Shown here piece by piece: positions 8,400 to 21,171 of a stretch of DNA of 64,000 nucleotides. The stretch comes from Azospirillum halopraeferens DSM 3675 (GTDB lineage Bacteria; Pseudomonadota; Alphaproteobacteria; Azospirillales; Azospirillaceae). The first letter of the stretch is position 1; each line of letters starts with the position of its first letter. The translations under genes and the position numbers were made by a program. Location: positions 496,001-560,000 of the forward strand of contig NZ_AUCF01000001.1 of assembly GCF_000429625.1 (NCBI RefSeq), written 5' to 3'. The notes under the pieces were generated by a model. That model ran no database searches. It saw only the letters and a program-made list of their open reading frames with translations, and had not been told where the DNA came from.

Positions 8400-9419
8400 T
8401 CAGCGCGGAGTTGCCACCCGCACCCGCGTTGCCGCCATCTCCGCCGCCATGACCATGGCGCTGATCAGGCTGGCGGGATCGGCACGCCCCGTCCCCGCGA
8501 TGTCGAGGGCGGTGCCGTGGTCAGGCGAGGTCCGCACGAAGGGCAGCCCCAGCGTCACGTTGACGCCGCTGTCGAAGGCCAGCGTCTTCACCGGGATCAG
8601 CGCCTGGTCGTGGTACATGCACAGGGCCGCGTCGTAGCGCGCACGGGCCGCCGCATGGAACATGGTGTCGGCGGGCAGCGGCCCCGCGGCGTCGATGCCC
8701 TCCGCCCGCAGGGCGGCCACGGCCGGGGCGACGATGTCCAGATCCTCCCGCCCCATGGCCCCGCCCTCCCCGGCGTGGGGGTTGAGTGCGGCCACCGCCA
8801 GGCGCGGGCGGGCGACGCCGAAATCGCGCGTCAGGGCGGCCGCCGTCACGCGGCCGCAATGAACGATCCCGTCGGTGGTCAGCGTCTCCACGGCACGGCG
8901 CAGGCTGACGTGGACGGTCACCGGCACCGCCCGCAGGCCGCCGCCGGCCAGCATCATCACCGGCTCCTCTGCCGACCCGGCGAGATGGGCCAGGTATTCC
9001 GTATGGCCGGGGTGCCGGAAGCCGGCGGCATAGAGCACCGCCTTGTGGATCGGGCAGGTCACCACCGCCGCGGCGCGGCCGGCCTGCGCCAGCGCCACGG
9101 CGCGGTCGATGGCGGCAATGACCGCGGCCCCGTTGGCCGGATCGGGCCGCCCCGGCTCCACCGGGGCCGGCAGCGGCAGCGGCAGCACCGGCAGAGCGGT
9201 GTCGAACACCGCCGCGGCCTCTTCGGGTTCGGCCAGGGCACGCAGCGGCACGGGGATGGCGATGCGGCCGGCCAGCGCGGCCAGGCGGGCGGGATCGTCG
9301 ATGACGAAGAACGGCGGCACGCCGGCCTCCCGTCGCGCCGCCCAGGCCCTCAGCACGATGTCGCCGCCGATCCCTGCCGGCTCACCCATGGTGACGGCAA
9401 GGGGCGGCGCGGCCGTCAC
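8400..9419 (-). CDS. pdxA: 4-hydroxythreonine-4-phosphate dehydrogenase
   Basis: Oxidises 4-phosphohydroxy-L-threonine in DXP-dependent pyridoxal phosphate synthesis. 339 residues, usual length. The N-terminus has [15 protein letters not shown]. The three metal-binding histidine regions are visible: [24 protein letters not shown] and [12 protein letters not shown]. The GTG at 9419 is chosen because it overlaps the surA stop as GTGA, a clear coupling junction, and gives the family-typical N-terminus. Last gene of the lptG-surA-pdxA operon; ksgA, which often follows, is absent. It converges with the UDG gene, with only 4 bp between stop codons. Confidence 0.96.
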   Translation of the reverse strand: MTAAPPLAVTMGEPAGIGGDIVLRAWAARREAGVPPFFVIDDPARLAALAGRIAIPVPLRALAEPEEAAAVFDTALPVLPLPLPAPVEPGRPDPANGAAVIAAIDRAVALAQAGRAAAVVTCPIHKAVLYAAGFRHPGHTEYLAHLAGSAEEPVMMLAGGGLRAVPVTVHVSLRRAVETLTTDGIVHCGRVTAAALTRDFGVARPRLAVAALNPHAGEGGAMGREDLDIVAPAVAALRAEGIDAAGPLPADTMFHAAARARYDAALCMYHDQALIPVKTLAFDSGVNVTLGLPFVRTSPDHGTALDIAGTGRADPASLISAMVMAAEMAATRVRVATPR

Positions 9420-10846
9420 ACCCGGTACTCCACGAACGCCGCGCGGCGCAGGTCGCGCAGGTAGCGGCGCGACAGCAGTTCCGCCCGCTCGCCCACCAGA
9501 TCGTTGTGGATCTCCTCGCGGGTGGGCATGCGGGCCGGAGCGGCCTCCACCTTGACCGGCGGCGGCGCCGGCGGCTGCACCACCTCGCCGGGTATCATCG
9601 GCACGTCGCGCTTGCACACCATCAGGATCACCGCGCCGGCGGCGCTGGTCAGCACCGGGCTCGGCTCACCGATGGGAATGTTGACGACCAACTGCTGGAG
9701 CGGCCCCGGCATGTCGCGCACGCGCAGCGTGCCCATGTCGCCCGACGCGTCGTTGCCGATGGCCCTGGCCCGGGCATCGAAGGCGGCGCAGCCCTTGAGG
9801 GCCTTGCGCATCTCCTCGGCCTGTTTGGCGATGGCCGGGACCGCCTCGGGGTTGGGAGCCGGCAGGACGATCTGCTTCATCTGCACGGTGGCGCGGCGCA
9901 GGTCCGGCTTGGGGGGCGACTGCACCGGCGGCGGCGGCGGCGGGTTCAGCTCCATCTCCGTGGCGCCGGCGCCGATGGCACGGCGGTCGCGCAGGAACAG
10001 GATGTGATAGCCGCCGGCGCTGCGCACGGGCGGCGACATCTGGCCCGGCCGCATCTGCGACAGCGCCTGCGCCAGTTCGTCCGACATCTCGCCCGGCTGC
10101 ACCCAGCCGATGTCGCCGCCGTTGGCGGCGCCGGCCGACTGGGAGAACTGGCGGGCCACCGCGGCGAAGTTGCCGCCGCGCCGGATCTCCTCCACCAGCC
10201 GTTCGGCGGCGCGGCGGACCTGCTCGTCCTGTTCGGGCCGGTCGATGGACAGGAAGATCTCGGCCACCCGGTATTCGGGCTTGCCGATGTTGGCCTTCAG
10301 GCGCTCCAGGGCGGCGTCGATCTCCTCCTCGCCGACGGCGATTTCCTGACGGATGCGGCGCTGCATGACCTTCTGCCAGGCCAGCGTGGCGCGCACCTGA
10401 TAGGTCAGTGTCGACATGGACACGCCGCGCTGCTGGAGGAAGGACTTCAGCCCGGCCGGGGACATGCGCACCTGTTCGGCGATGCGGGCGATGCCCTCCT
10501 CGATCTCCTGTTCGGAGACGCTGACACCCAGGCGCCTGGCCTCCTGAAGCTGGAGGCGTTCGTCCACCAGTTGGCGCAGCACCTGCGGCAGGATGCGCTG
10601 GCGGGTTTCCTCGGTCTCGGAAACGCCGGCGTTCAGCAGGGACAGGCGCAGACGGGCCTGAACGTCGGACATGGACACCGCATCGTCGTTGACGACGGCG
10701 GCGATGCCCTCCAGCGCACGGGCCGGTGCGGCCGCCGAGGTGCCCGGCTTGGCCGACTGGGCCGCGGCGGGCAACGGTCCGGCTGCCACGACCGCGCACG
10801 CGGTCGCCAGCGCAAAAACGGACCGGACGGCACGCAGGTTCAGCAT
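9416..10846 (-). CDS. surA: Periplasmic chaperone/peptidyl-prolyl isomerase SurA
   Basis: 476-residue SurA-type chaperone that escorts outer-membrane proteins across the periplasm. A signal peptide is evident (hydrophobic residues 8-22, AAAQS cleavage region near 29). SurA N-terminal domain follows ([15 protein letters not shown], then [17 protein letters not shown]). One parvulin domain is clear at about 190-285 ([20 protein letters not shown], then [12 protein letters not shown]). The second parvulin domain seems eroded, preceded by a Pro-rich linker. It is coupled to pdxA by GTGA. 77 bp separate it from lptG; lptD, usually placed between them, is not there. Confidence 0.95.
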   Translation of the reverse strand: MLNLRAVRSVFALATACAVVAAGPLPAAAQSAKPGTSAAAPARALEGIAAVVNDDAVSMSDVQARLRLSLLNAGVSETEETRQRILPQVLRQLVDERLQLQEARRLGVSVSEQEIEEGIARIAEQVRMSPAGLKSFLQQRGVSMSTLTYQVRATLAWQKVMQRRIRQEIAVGEEEIDAALERLKANIGKPEYRVAEIFLSIDRPEQDEQVRRAAERLVEEIRRGGNFAAVARQFSQSAGAANGGDIGWVQPGEMSDELAQALSQMRPGQMSPPVRSAGGYHILFLRDRRAIGAGATEMELNPPPPPPVQSPPKPDLRRATVQMKQIVLPAPNPEAVPAIAKQAEEMRKALKGCAAFDARARAIGNDASGDMGTLRVRDMPGPLQQLVVNIPIGEPSPVLTSAAGAVILMVCKRDVPMIPGEVVQPPAPPPVKVEAAPARMPTREEIHNDLVGERAELLSRRYLRDLRRAAFVEYRV

Positions 10847-10923
10847 AGATGCTCCTGAACTTCCGAAATCGCGTTCTTATAAGGGCCCCGGGCCCACAGT
10901 TGCAACCCGGTCATGCGTCCCCG

Positions 10924-12021
10924 TCAGCCGTCCTCGAGATGAAGCAAGGCGGCGATCCCCAACAAAAGGCTGATTCCCGTCGGCATCCAGGCGGCCATCG
11001 GCACCGGTATGGTCTCGGACATTCCGAATGTCTTGATGACGTCGCTCATGACGAACAGAACGAAACCGGTGACGACACCGCCGGCCACCATCAGCATGGT
11101 GCCGCCGCGCCGCGGCAGACGCAGCGAGAAGGCGGCGGCGAACAGCACCATCGAGCAGAACAGCAGGGGCTGGGCCAGCAGGGACTGATAGTGCAGACGG
11201 TGGCGTGCCGCCGGGAAGCCGGTGCTTTCCAGGGTCGCGATGAAGCGCGGCAGGGCCCAGAAGGAAATGGTCTCCGGAGCCGCGAAGCTCTCCTCGATCG
11301 TCGCGCGGTCCAGTTCGGTGGAGATGACGTAGCTGGCCGCCCGCTCCGGATCGTCGCGGGGCCGGTTGATCACCGCGTCGCGCAGCTCCCATTGGCCGCT
11401 GAGCAGGCTGGCCCGGGGGGCGTCGATGCGGGCCAGGTACTCCATGGCCGCGTCGAATTCGAACACCACCACCTTGGTCAGCTCGAAGGTCTGCGGCTGC
11501 ACGGCGTCCGCGTGGATGAAGAACTGGCGCCCGTCCTCGCCGCCCTGGCGCAGCCACAGCCCGGTGTTGGAGACGTCGAGCGTCGACGACCGCATCTTCA
11601 GATACCGGTTCTCCATCTGCTCGTACCGGGCGACGAACACCGCCCCCAGGGGGTTGATCACCGTCACCTTGAAGACGCCGATCAACGCCGCGGCCAGCAG
11701 GACCGGCATCAGGAACTGCCAGGCCGAGATCCCCACCGCCCGCGCCACCACCAGTTCGTGGCTGCGCGTCAGGCGCCAGAAGGTGAACATGGCGGCGAAC
11801 AGGATGACGAAGGGGAAGATCTGCTGGCCGATCTCGGGCAGCTTCAGCAACGCCATCTCCACCACCATCCCGAACGAGATGTTGGGTTTGCTCGCGGCCC
11901 GGCGCAGCAGTTCGACCACGTCGAGCAGGACGATGATGCCGAGCAGCATCAACAGCAGCAGCCCGAACCACAGGACGAACTGCCGCCCGATGTAGCGGGA
12001 CAGGGTGGGAGAGGAATACAT
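10924..12021 (-). CDS. lptG: LPS export ABC transporter permease LptG
   Basis: 365 residues of the YjgP/YjgQ family. With LptF and the ATPase LptB it extracts lipopolysaccharide from the inner membrane and passes it to the Lpt bridge. The first helices match LptG (TLSRYIGRQFVLWF, LLDVVELLRRA). A large periplasmic beta-jellyroll domain lies between about residues 125 and 265, and three C-terminal helices follow. The ATG at 12021 has GGAGG nine bases upstream. First gene of lptG-surA-pdxA. No lptF partner is present: upstream lies the divergent pepA gene after 176 bp. Confidence 0.94.
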   Translation of the reverse strand: MYSSPTLSRYIGRQFVLWFGLLLLMLLGIIVLLDVVELLRRAASKPNISFGMVVEMALLKLPEIGQQIFPFVILFAAMFTFWRLTRSHELVVARAVGISAWQFLMPVLLAAALIGVFKVTVINPLGAVFVARYEQMENRYLKMRSSTLDVSNTGLWLRQGGEDGRQFFIHADAVQPQTFELTKVVVFEFDAAMEYLARIDAPRASLLSGQWELRDAVINRPRDDPERAASYVISTELDRATIEESFAAPETISFWALPRFIATLESTGFPAARHRLHYQSLLAQPLLFCSMVLFAAAFSLRLPRRGGTMLMVAGGVVTGFVLFVMSDVIKTFGMSETIPVPMAAWMPTGISLLLGIAALLHLEDG

Positions 12022-12122
12022 GGCCTCGATCCTCCGGCGCCCGGCGAGCGCGGCTGGGCCGCTATGTAACCCCTCTGCCGCCCCCTGGCAACCCGTGCCG
12101 GCCGCTGCCAACGGGGTGCGCC

Positions 12123-12151
12123 TTGACAGCCGGGGGCGGAAGGGCTTTATG
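12123..12151 (+). promoter_or_regulatory. Predicted pepA promoter
   Basis: TTGACA (12123-12128), 17 bp, TTTATG (12146-12151). The -35 is perfect and the -10 weaker. The predicted start, about 12158, gives a leader of roughly 40 bases with GAGGGAGAG before the pepA ATG. Confidence 0.5.
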
Positions 12152-12197
12152 CGAAGGGGTGGCCGACCGCCATGCAGACAAAGGGAATGAGGGAGAG

Positions 12198-13697
12198 ATG
12201 AAGTTTTCCTTCGCCAAGCCGGCCCTGCCGAAGACGGGTGCCGTCGTCGTGACCGTGTCCGCCGAGCGCACGCTGGGTCCGGCGGGTCAGGAGATCGACC
12301 GCACGACCGGCGGCATGCTCACCCGCGCCATGGAGGCCGGCCGCTTCACCGGCAAGGCCGAGGAGACGCTGACCGTGCTCGCCCCCGCCGCCCTCGACGC
12401 GTCGCGCGTCCTGCTGGTCGGGCTGGGCAAGGGCGCCGACGCCAAGGACCTGACGTTCCAGGGCGCCGGCGGCGCCGTGGTGGCGGCGCTGGAGAAGTCC
12501 GGCGAAACCGACGCCGCGGTCTGGCTGGAGGTGCCGGAAGGCTGTGCGGTGCCCGCCGGACAGGCGGCGGCCGAATTCGCCTTCGGTGGCCGCCTGCGCG
12601 CCTACCGGTTCGACAAGTACCGCACCACCGAGAAGAAGGACGCCAAGCCGTCGCTGAAGAAGGTGACGGTGATGTCCGACGCCGCCGACGCGGCCAAGAA
12701 GGCCTTCGCCCGCCTGGACGCGGTGGCGCAGGCGGTCTGCCATACCCGCGACCTGGTGTCGGAGCCCGCCAACGTCCTCCATCCCGAAAGCCTGGCCGAG
12801 GGGTGCCGGGAGCTGACCTCCCTGGGGCTCCAGGTCGAGGTGCTGGACCTGAAGAAGCTGCGCAAGCTGGGCATGGGCGCGCTGATCGGCGTGGCCCAGG
12901 GCAGCGCCTACGAGCCGCGCGTCGTCGTCATGCGCTGGGACGGCAACCCCGGTGCCGAAGACCCGAGCCCTGTCGCCTTCATCGGCAAGGGTGTCACCTT
13001 CGACACCGGCGGCATCTCCATCAAGCCCGCCGCCGGCATGGAGGACATGAAGTGGGACATGGGCGGCGCCGCTACCGTCATCGGCGTGATGCACGCGCTG
13101 GCCGCCCGCAAGGCCAAGGTCAACGCGGTCGGCGTCGTCGGCCTGGTGGAGAACATGCCGTCGGGCACCGCCCAGCGCCCCGGTGACATCGTGACGTCCC
13201 TGTCGGGGCAGACGATCGAGGTCATCAACACGGACGCCGAAGGGCGCCTCGTGCTCGCCGACTGCCTGTGGTACACGCAGGACACCTTCAAGCCGCGCCT
13301 GATGATCGACCTGGCCACCCTGACGGGCGCCATCATCATCGCACTGGGCAATGAACAGGCCGGGCTGTTCGCCAACGACGACGGCCTGGCGGATGCCCTT
13401 GCCGCTGCCGGGCGCGCGGTGGGCGAGCCGGTGTGGCGGATGCCCATGGGCGACGCCTACGACAAGGAGATCAACTCCGACGCCGCCGACATGAAGAACG
13501 TCGGCAACGGCCGCGGCGCCGGCTCGATCACTGCGGCGCAGTTCCTCAAGCGCTTCGTCCGGGACGTGCCGTGGGCGCACCTGGACATCGCCGGCGTCGC
13601 CTGGACGAAGAAGGACTCCGCGACCGTGCCCAAGGGCGGCACCGGTTTCGGCGTGCGCCTGCTGGACCGCTTCATCGCCGACAACCACGAGGGCTGA
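12198..13697 (+). CDS. pepA: Leucyl (cytosol) aminopeptidase, M17
   Basis: 499-residue M17 metallo-aminopeptidase that releases N-terminal residues from peptides as a cytoplasmic hexamer. The two-metal site is visible: GKGVTFDTGGISIKPAAGM (about 262-280) and the family signature NTDAEGRL. The ATG at 12198 directly follows GAGGGAGAG, and the sequence from MKFSFAKPAL fits the family's variable N-terminal domain. Downstream by 40 bp is holC, the usual neighbour; together with divergent lptG this is the familiar alphaproteobacterial pepA-holC/lpt arrangement. Confidence 0.97.
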   Translation: MKFSFAKPALPKTGAVVVTVSAERTLGPAGQEIDRTTGGMLTRAMEAGRFTGKAEETLTVLAPAALDASRVLLVGLGKGADAKDLTFQGAGGAVVAALEKSGETDAAVWLEVPEGCAVPAGQAAAEFAFGGRLRAYRFDKYRTTEKKDAKPSLKKVTVMSDAADAAKKAFARLDAVAQAVCHTRDLVSEPANVLHPESLAEGCRELTSLGLQVEVLDLKKLRKLGMGALIGVAQGSAYEPRVVVMRWDGNPGAEDPSPVAFIGKGVTFDTGGISIKPAAGMEDMKWDMGGAATVIGVMHALAARKAKVNAVGVVGLVENMPSGTAQRPGDIVTSLSGQTIEVINTDAEGRLVLADCLWYTQDTFKPRLMIDLATLTGAIIIALGNEQAGLFANDDGLADALAAAGRAVGEPVWRMPMGDAYDKEINSDAADMKNVGNGRGAGSITAAQFLKRFVRDVPWAHLDIAGVAWTKKDSATVPKGGTGFGVRLLDRFIADNHEG

Positions 13698-13737
13698 GAC
13701 CCGCAGGAAGGGGCCGGCAGGGAGGAGCGAGGTCCGG

Positions 13738-14187
13738 ATGAGCGAGGTCCGATTCTACCATCTCCAGCGGCAATCGCTCGAACAGGCGTTGCCGAAGATC
13801 CTGGAGAAGGTGCTGGAGCGCGGCTGGCGGGCCGTCGTGCTGGCCGGCTCGCCGGAGCGGGTGGACGCGCTGAACCAGCACCTGTGGACGTACGACCCCG
13901 CCTCCTTCCTGCCGCACGGCTCGGCGCGCGACGGCTTCGCCCCCGACCAGCCGGTCTGGCTGACCGCCGAGGACGAGAATCCGAACGATGCCACCGTGCT
14001 GGTCCAGGTGGACGGGGTCAGCAGCGACCGGCTGGCCTCGTTCGATCTGGTGTGCGACCTGTTCGACGGCAACGACCCCGACGCCGTCGCGGCGGCGCGC
14101 GGACGCTGGCGCCGTTGCAAGGACGGCGGGCACGCCCTGACCTACTGGCAGCAGAGCGAGCGCGGCGGCTGGGAGAAAAAAGCCTGA
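13738..14187 (+). CDS. holC: DNA polymerase III chi subunit
   Basis: 149 residues of the HolC/chi family, which links the clamp loader to single-strand-binding protein. Recognised from FYHLQRQSLEQALPKILEKV at the start, the VLAGSPERVDALNQHLWTYD strand-helix, and FLPHGS, all chi hallmarks, and from its place right after pepA. The ATG at 13738 follows GGAGCGAGGTCCGG. The C-terminal WRRCKDGGHALTYWQQ is also family-typical. Confidence 0.93.
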   Translation: MSEVRFYHLQRQSLEQALPKILEKVLERGWRAVVLAGSPERVDALNQHLWTYDPASFLPHGSARDGFAPDQPVWLTAEDENPNDATVLVQVDGVSSDRLASFDLVCDLFDGNDPDAVAAARGRWRRCKDGGHALTYWQQSERGGWEKKA

Positions 14188-14320
14188 GCGCGGCCGTCCG
14201 CTCATGGAACCGTAACGACAAAGCCGTTGCTTTTCCTCCCACTTCTGGCGACCCTTGACGGCGCGGCACCGGAACGCGGTGGGCAGTGCAAGTGGCGGGA
14301 GGGCGCCGGCGGGCGGAACC

Positions 14321-15541
14321 ATGACGGGCACCGAGATCCATCCGAACCTCGCGCGGGACGTCAAGGACTCCGCCATCCTGATCGTTGACGACAACACCTC
14401 CAACGTCGACCTTCTGCGCGAGATCCTGCACCACGAAGGCTACCGGCGGGTGCGCGGCGAAACAGACCCGCGCAAGGTGGTCGCCCTGTGCGAGGCGCAG
14501 CGCTACGACCTGCTGCTGCTCGATGTGCGCATGCCGCACATGAGCGGTTTCGACCTGATGGAGCGCCTGCGGGAGGTGCACGCCGGCGATTATGTGCCGG
14601 TGCTGGTGCTGACCGCCCAGACCGACCAGGAGACGCGCCGCAAGTCCCTGGAGCTGGGGGCGAGCGACTTCCTCACCAAGCCCTTCATCGCCTGGGAACT
14701 GCTGCACCGCGTGCGCAACACGCTGGAGATCCGCTCCCTCTACCGCCGCGTCGCCGAACAGAATCGGGAACTGGAGCAGCGGGTCGCCGAGCGAACGGCG
14801 GCGCTGAGTGCCGCCCTGGAGGCGGCGCGCGAGGGCGACCGCGCCAAGCTCGACTTCCTGTCGGTGACGAGCCACGAACTGCGCACCCCGCTCAACTCCA
14901 TCATCGGATTCGCCGAGGTCATGGCCAGCCAGTCACTGGGGCCCCTCGGCCACCCCGATTACCTGGACTACGTGCGGCTGATCGAGGAGAGCGGCAAGGT
15001 GCTGCTCACCATGGTCAACAACATCCTGGATTATACGCGGGGCGCCTCCGGCGCCGTCGAACTGGCGGAGTCGGAGGTGGGGCTGCCGGCCCTGCTGTCC
15101 ACCTGCTGCAACCTGATGCAGGCCAAGGCGCAGGCCAAACGCATCACGGTATGCGTCGCAGCCTGCCCGACCCTGGTTCTGCGGGCCGACCAGCGCCGCC
15201 TGCGCGAGATGCTGCTGAGCCTGCTGGACAACGCCATCAAGTTCACCGGGCCCGGCGGAGCCGCGTGGATCGGGGCTACCCGGGAAGCGAACGGCGTCGC
15301 CATCAGCGTCCGCGACGATGGTCCCGGCATTTCCCCCGACCTGATCGTCCGCCTGTTCACCCCCTTCACCCAGGGGGAACGGACGCTCGCCCGTGTTCAC
15401 GAAGGCATCGGGCTGGGCCTGCCCATCGTGCGCCGCTTCGCCGAACTGCACGGCGGCAGCGTGGAACTGGACAGCGCACCCGGCAAAGGAACCGTCGTGA
15501 CCATCCACCTCCCCGCCGACCGCATCCTCAGCGAGGGGTGA
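14321..15541 (+). CDS. Receiver-histidine kinase hybrid (N-terminal receiver)
   Basis: 406 residues. An N-terminal response-regulator receiver (IVDDNTSNVDLL with acidic pocket, phospho-Asp in LLLLDVRMPHMSG near residue 68, and conserved Lys in FLTKPF) is followed by a coiled-coil linker (EQNRELEQRVAERTAALSA). A HisKA dimerisation domain comes next, with the H-box SHELRTPLN near residue 190, then an HATPase domain with N-box LLDNAIKF and G-box DDGPGIS. No membrane segment, so a cytoplasmic kinase governed by another kinase's phosphate. The target is unknown, and no partner regulator is adjacent. The ATG at 14321 follows GGGCGG. It converges with bfr. Confidence 0.9.
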   Translation: MTGTEIHPNLARDVKDSAILIVDDNTSNVDLLREILHHEGYRRVRGETDPRKVVALCEAQRYDLLLLDVRMPHMSGFDLMERLREVHAGDYVPVLVLTAQTDQETRRKSLELGASDFLTKPFIAWELLHRVRNTLEIRSLYRRVAEQNRELEQRVAERTAALSAALEAAREGDRAKLDFLSVTSHELRTPLNSIIGFAEVMASQSLGPLGHPDYLDYVRLIEESGKVLLTMVNNILDYTRGASGAVELAESEVGLPALLSTCCNLMQAKAQAKRITVCVAACPTLVLRADQRRLREMLLSLLDNAIKFTGPGGAAWIGATREANGVAISVRDDGPGISPDLIVRLFTPFTQGERTLARVHEGIGLGLPIVRRFAELHGGSVELDSAPGKGTVVTIHLPADRILSEG

Positions 15542-15559
15542 CCCCCTCCCCCGCCGGGT

Positions 15560-16029
15560 TCAATTCCCGCGCATCTGCTCCTGCTGATAGCCTTGCAGGC
15601 CGATGCGCCGGATGAGGTCGAGTTGGGTTTCCAGCCAGTCGATGTGCTCCTCCGTATCGGCCAGGATGGACTCCAGCACCGTGCGGCTCTCATAGTCCCG
15701 CACGGACTCGCAGGCGGTGATGGCCTCGCGCAGGCAGGCGCGGTTGTGGCTCTCGACGCCCAGATCGTTCTCGAAGATCTCCGGCAGGTCGCCACCGATC
15801 TTCAGCGTGTGCAGATCCTGCAGATTGGGCAGCCCCTTCAGATAAAGGATGCGCGTGATCAGCCTGTCGGCGTGTTCCCTCTCGCCGACCGATTCCTCAT
15901 GGATCGTGTGGGCGAGTCGCAGCAGCCCCCACTGGCGCAGCATGCGGGCGTGCTGGAGGTACTGGTTCACCGCCGTCAGTTCGTTGGTCAGGATGGTGTT
16001 CAGATGGCGGATGATCGTCGGGTCGCCCT

Positions 16030-16033
<4 letters not shown>
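15560..16033 (-). CDS. bfr: Bacterioferritin-like iron-storage protein
   Basis: 157-residue bacterioferritin fold. Ferroxidase ligands seen by position: Glu18, Glu51, His54, Glu94 and His130. Two expected residues differ: position 52, normally the haem-ligating Met, is Arg (VGEREHAD), and position 127, normally Glu, is Thr (LADTEEHID). It may therefore be a haem-free or altered subunit that works with another bacterioferritin. The ATG at 16033 follows GGGGAGGAGAC and overlaps the treY stop as ATGA, so translation is coupled to the trehalose operon, an unexpected neighbour for an iron protein. Confidence 0.92.
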
Positions 16034-18947
<2,914 letters not shown>

Positions 18948-18951
<4 letters not shown>

Positions 18952-21149
18952 CGGCCCTCCCGTCCGGCGGCGATCGCCGCGGCCACCGCCTTCACCCCGT
19001 CATGGCCGGCCATCGCCTCCAGCGGTACCGGCAGGCGGCGGCGCCAGTTGGGGTGCTGGTCGATGGTGCCCGGCAGGTTCGGCTGTTCGCTCTCGCCCAG
19101 AGCGTCCTCGATCTGCATCATGACTATCTGCCCCGGCGTGCGCCCGAGGTGGCGGTGCACCGCCTCGGCCAGCTCGGGCGTGAAGGGCTGGTTGCCCTCC
19201 TCGGTGGGATAGACGGCCGGGCGCAGATCTTCCCGCGTCAGCGCCTGCAACAGGCGCCAGCGGTCCACGCCGCGGTCCCAGGCGTCCTTTTCCGCCGCCT
19301 TCGCGTCGGGATACAGGTCCAGGGAGCGCCGCCACTCCATATCGCGGCCGGTCCAGTATCCCTTGAGGGTGGGCAGGTCGTGCGTGGTGATGGTGACCAT
19401 CGCCCGTTCCGGAAACGCGTCGGACCGGATGAACCCGCCGTCGTCGGTGCGTTCGAAGTAGAGGACGCGGTAGCTGAGGATGCCCGCCCGCTCCATGGCC
19501 GGTCGGAACCCCTCGGGCACGGTGCCGAGATCCTCGCCGATGACGACGCAGCCCCGGCGGCGGGATTCCAGCGCGATGATGCGCAGGAGATCGTTCAGGG
19601 GATAGGCGACGTAGGCGCCGTCGCCGCCGTCGGAGGGAATCCAGAACAGGTGCTGCAAGGCCATGACGTGGTCGATGCGCAGCGCCCCGGCATGGCGCAT
19701 GTTGGCGCGCACCGCGGCGATGAAGGGCTCGTAGGCCGCTTCATAGAGGCCGACCGGCGAGAGCGGCGCCAGCCCCCAGTTCTGTCCCTTCATGTTGAAC
19801 GCATCGGGCGGTGCCCCGACGCTGGCCCCCTGGACCAGCGTGTCGGGATCGGCCCAGGCCGCGGCCCCACCGGGATTCACCGCCACCGCCAGATCGCGGT
19901 AGAAGCCGAGGCCCAGCCCGACCCGCTTGGCGCGTGCCGCCGCTTCACCCAACTGGCGGTCGGCCTCCCATTGCAGGTACTCAAAGAACTCGACCCGCTC
20001 CAGGTTGTCGCGGGCGTAGGCGTCGACGGCGTCGCCGGCGGCGTTGCGGTAAGGCTCCGGCCAGGTCTGCCAGGACCAGCGCTGCGGGTCCTCGCCGTAG
20101 AACCGCTCGTGCAGGGCCTCGAAGGTCGCGTGCAGGCGCAACGGCCGGCCGAAAGCGCGCTGGAAATCACGGAAGGCCGCACCGCGCCCGCTGTCGCCGC
20201 CGGGAGCGAGGTGACGGGCCCGGAAGGCGGCGTAGAGCCGCTCCAGCACCGGCAGCTTCAGGCGCGCCACCGCCGGGTAGTCGACCAGCTCCGTCGACCG
20301 GGCCGCCGCCAGATCGGCGCGGAAGGAATCGGAGGCGATGAGGACGCGCGCCTCCGGGCACTCCTCAAGGTCCGGCACCGCCTCCACGTCGATGTAAAAG
20401 ACGTTCAGGAAGCGCCGGCTGGACGGGGAATAGGGACTGAAATGATTGGGATCCGCGGGGAACAGGGCGTGCAGCGGGTTCAACCCCACCAGCCCCGCCC
20501 CCAGCCCCGCCGCCACTTCGGCGAAGCGGCCGAGGTCGTCGAAGTCGCCGATACCCCAGTCGTCACCGCTGCGCAGGGCATAGAGTTGCAGTCCCACCCC
20601 CCAGAGCCGGCCGCCGGGCACCGCCTCCTCCGGCGTCAGGCAGCGGTCGGGTGCAAGGATCAGCCGGCTTTCCCCCTTGAGGGCGCCGCCGACCGCGGGC
20701 GGGCGGATGTCCACCTCCAGCCGGTGATACCCCATGGGGGCGGGCGTCTCAACCCGCAGGGACCGCTGCTGGAAGGCCATGCCGTCCAGCGTGCGCGTGC
20801 CGGCCACCGGCAGGTCGCCGAACCGGACCGTGCCGCGGTGGACGGGCCCGTCCTCCTCCGCCAGCGTCCAGCTCAGGGTGGCGTCCTCCAGGCCCGCGGG
20901 GGCGCTGACCGGCACCACCGGCACCGCCGCCCGGTCCGCCACCAGGACCGGCGGCAGCATCCGGCGCCAGACACGCTCCTCCACCAGGCGCAGGCTTTGC
21001 GCCACTTCGGCATCCGATCCCGTCGGCAGCCCCATGGCGGCGATCAGGGAGCACTTCGTCTCCCGCGAGGTGTCGCGCCGGTTGCCCCAGACGTCGTGGT
21101 AGAAAGGCTCAATGCCGACCAAGTCGGCCAGCCGGTCCAGATCGCTCAT
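18948..21149 (-). CDS. malQ: 4-alpha-glucanotransferase (amylomaltase)
   Basis: 733-residue GH77 enzyme that moves glucan segments between maltodextrins, feeding chains of the right length to TreY and recycling short ones. The long N-terminal extension (about 200 residues) is typical of the bacterial MalQ form. Catalytic regions: WGIGDFDDL, LRIDHVMALQHLFWIP (nucleophile Asp), VIGEDLGTVP (acid/base Glu) and TTHDLPTLKGYW. The ATG at 21149 begins MSDLDRLADLVG; upstream frames add no family sequence. 22 bp after treZ and coupled by ATGA to treY. Confidence 0.95.
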
Positions 21150-21171
21150 TCCCAATCCCCGCGCTGCGGCG

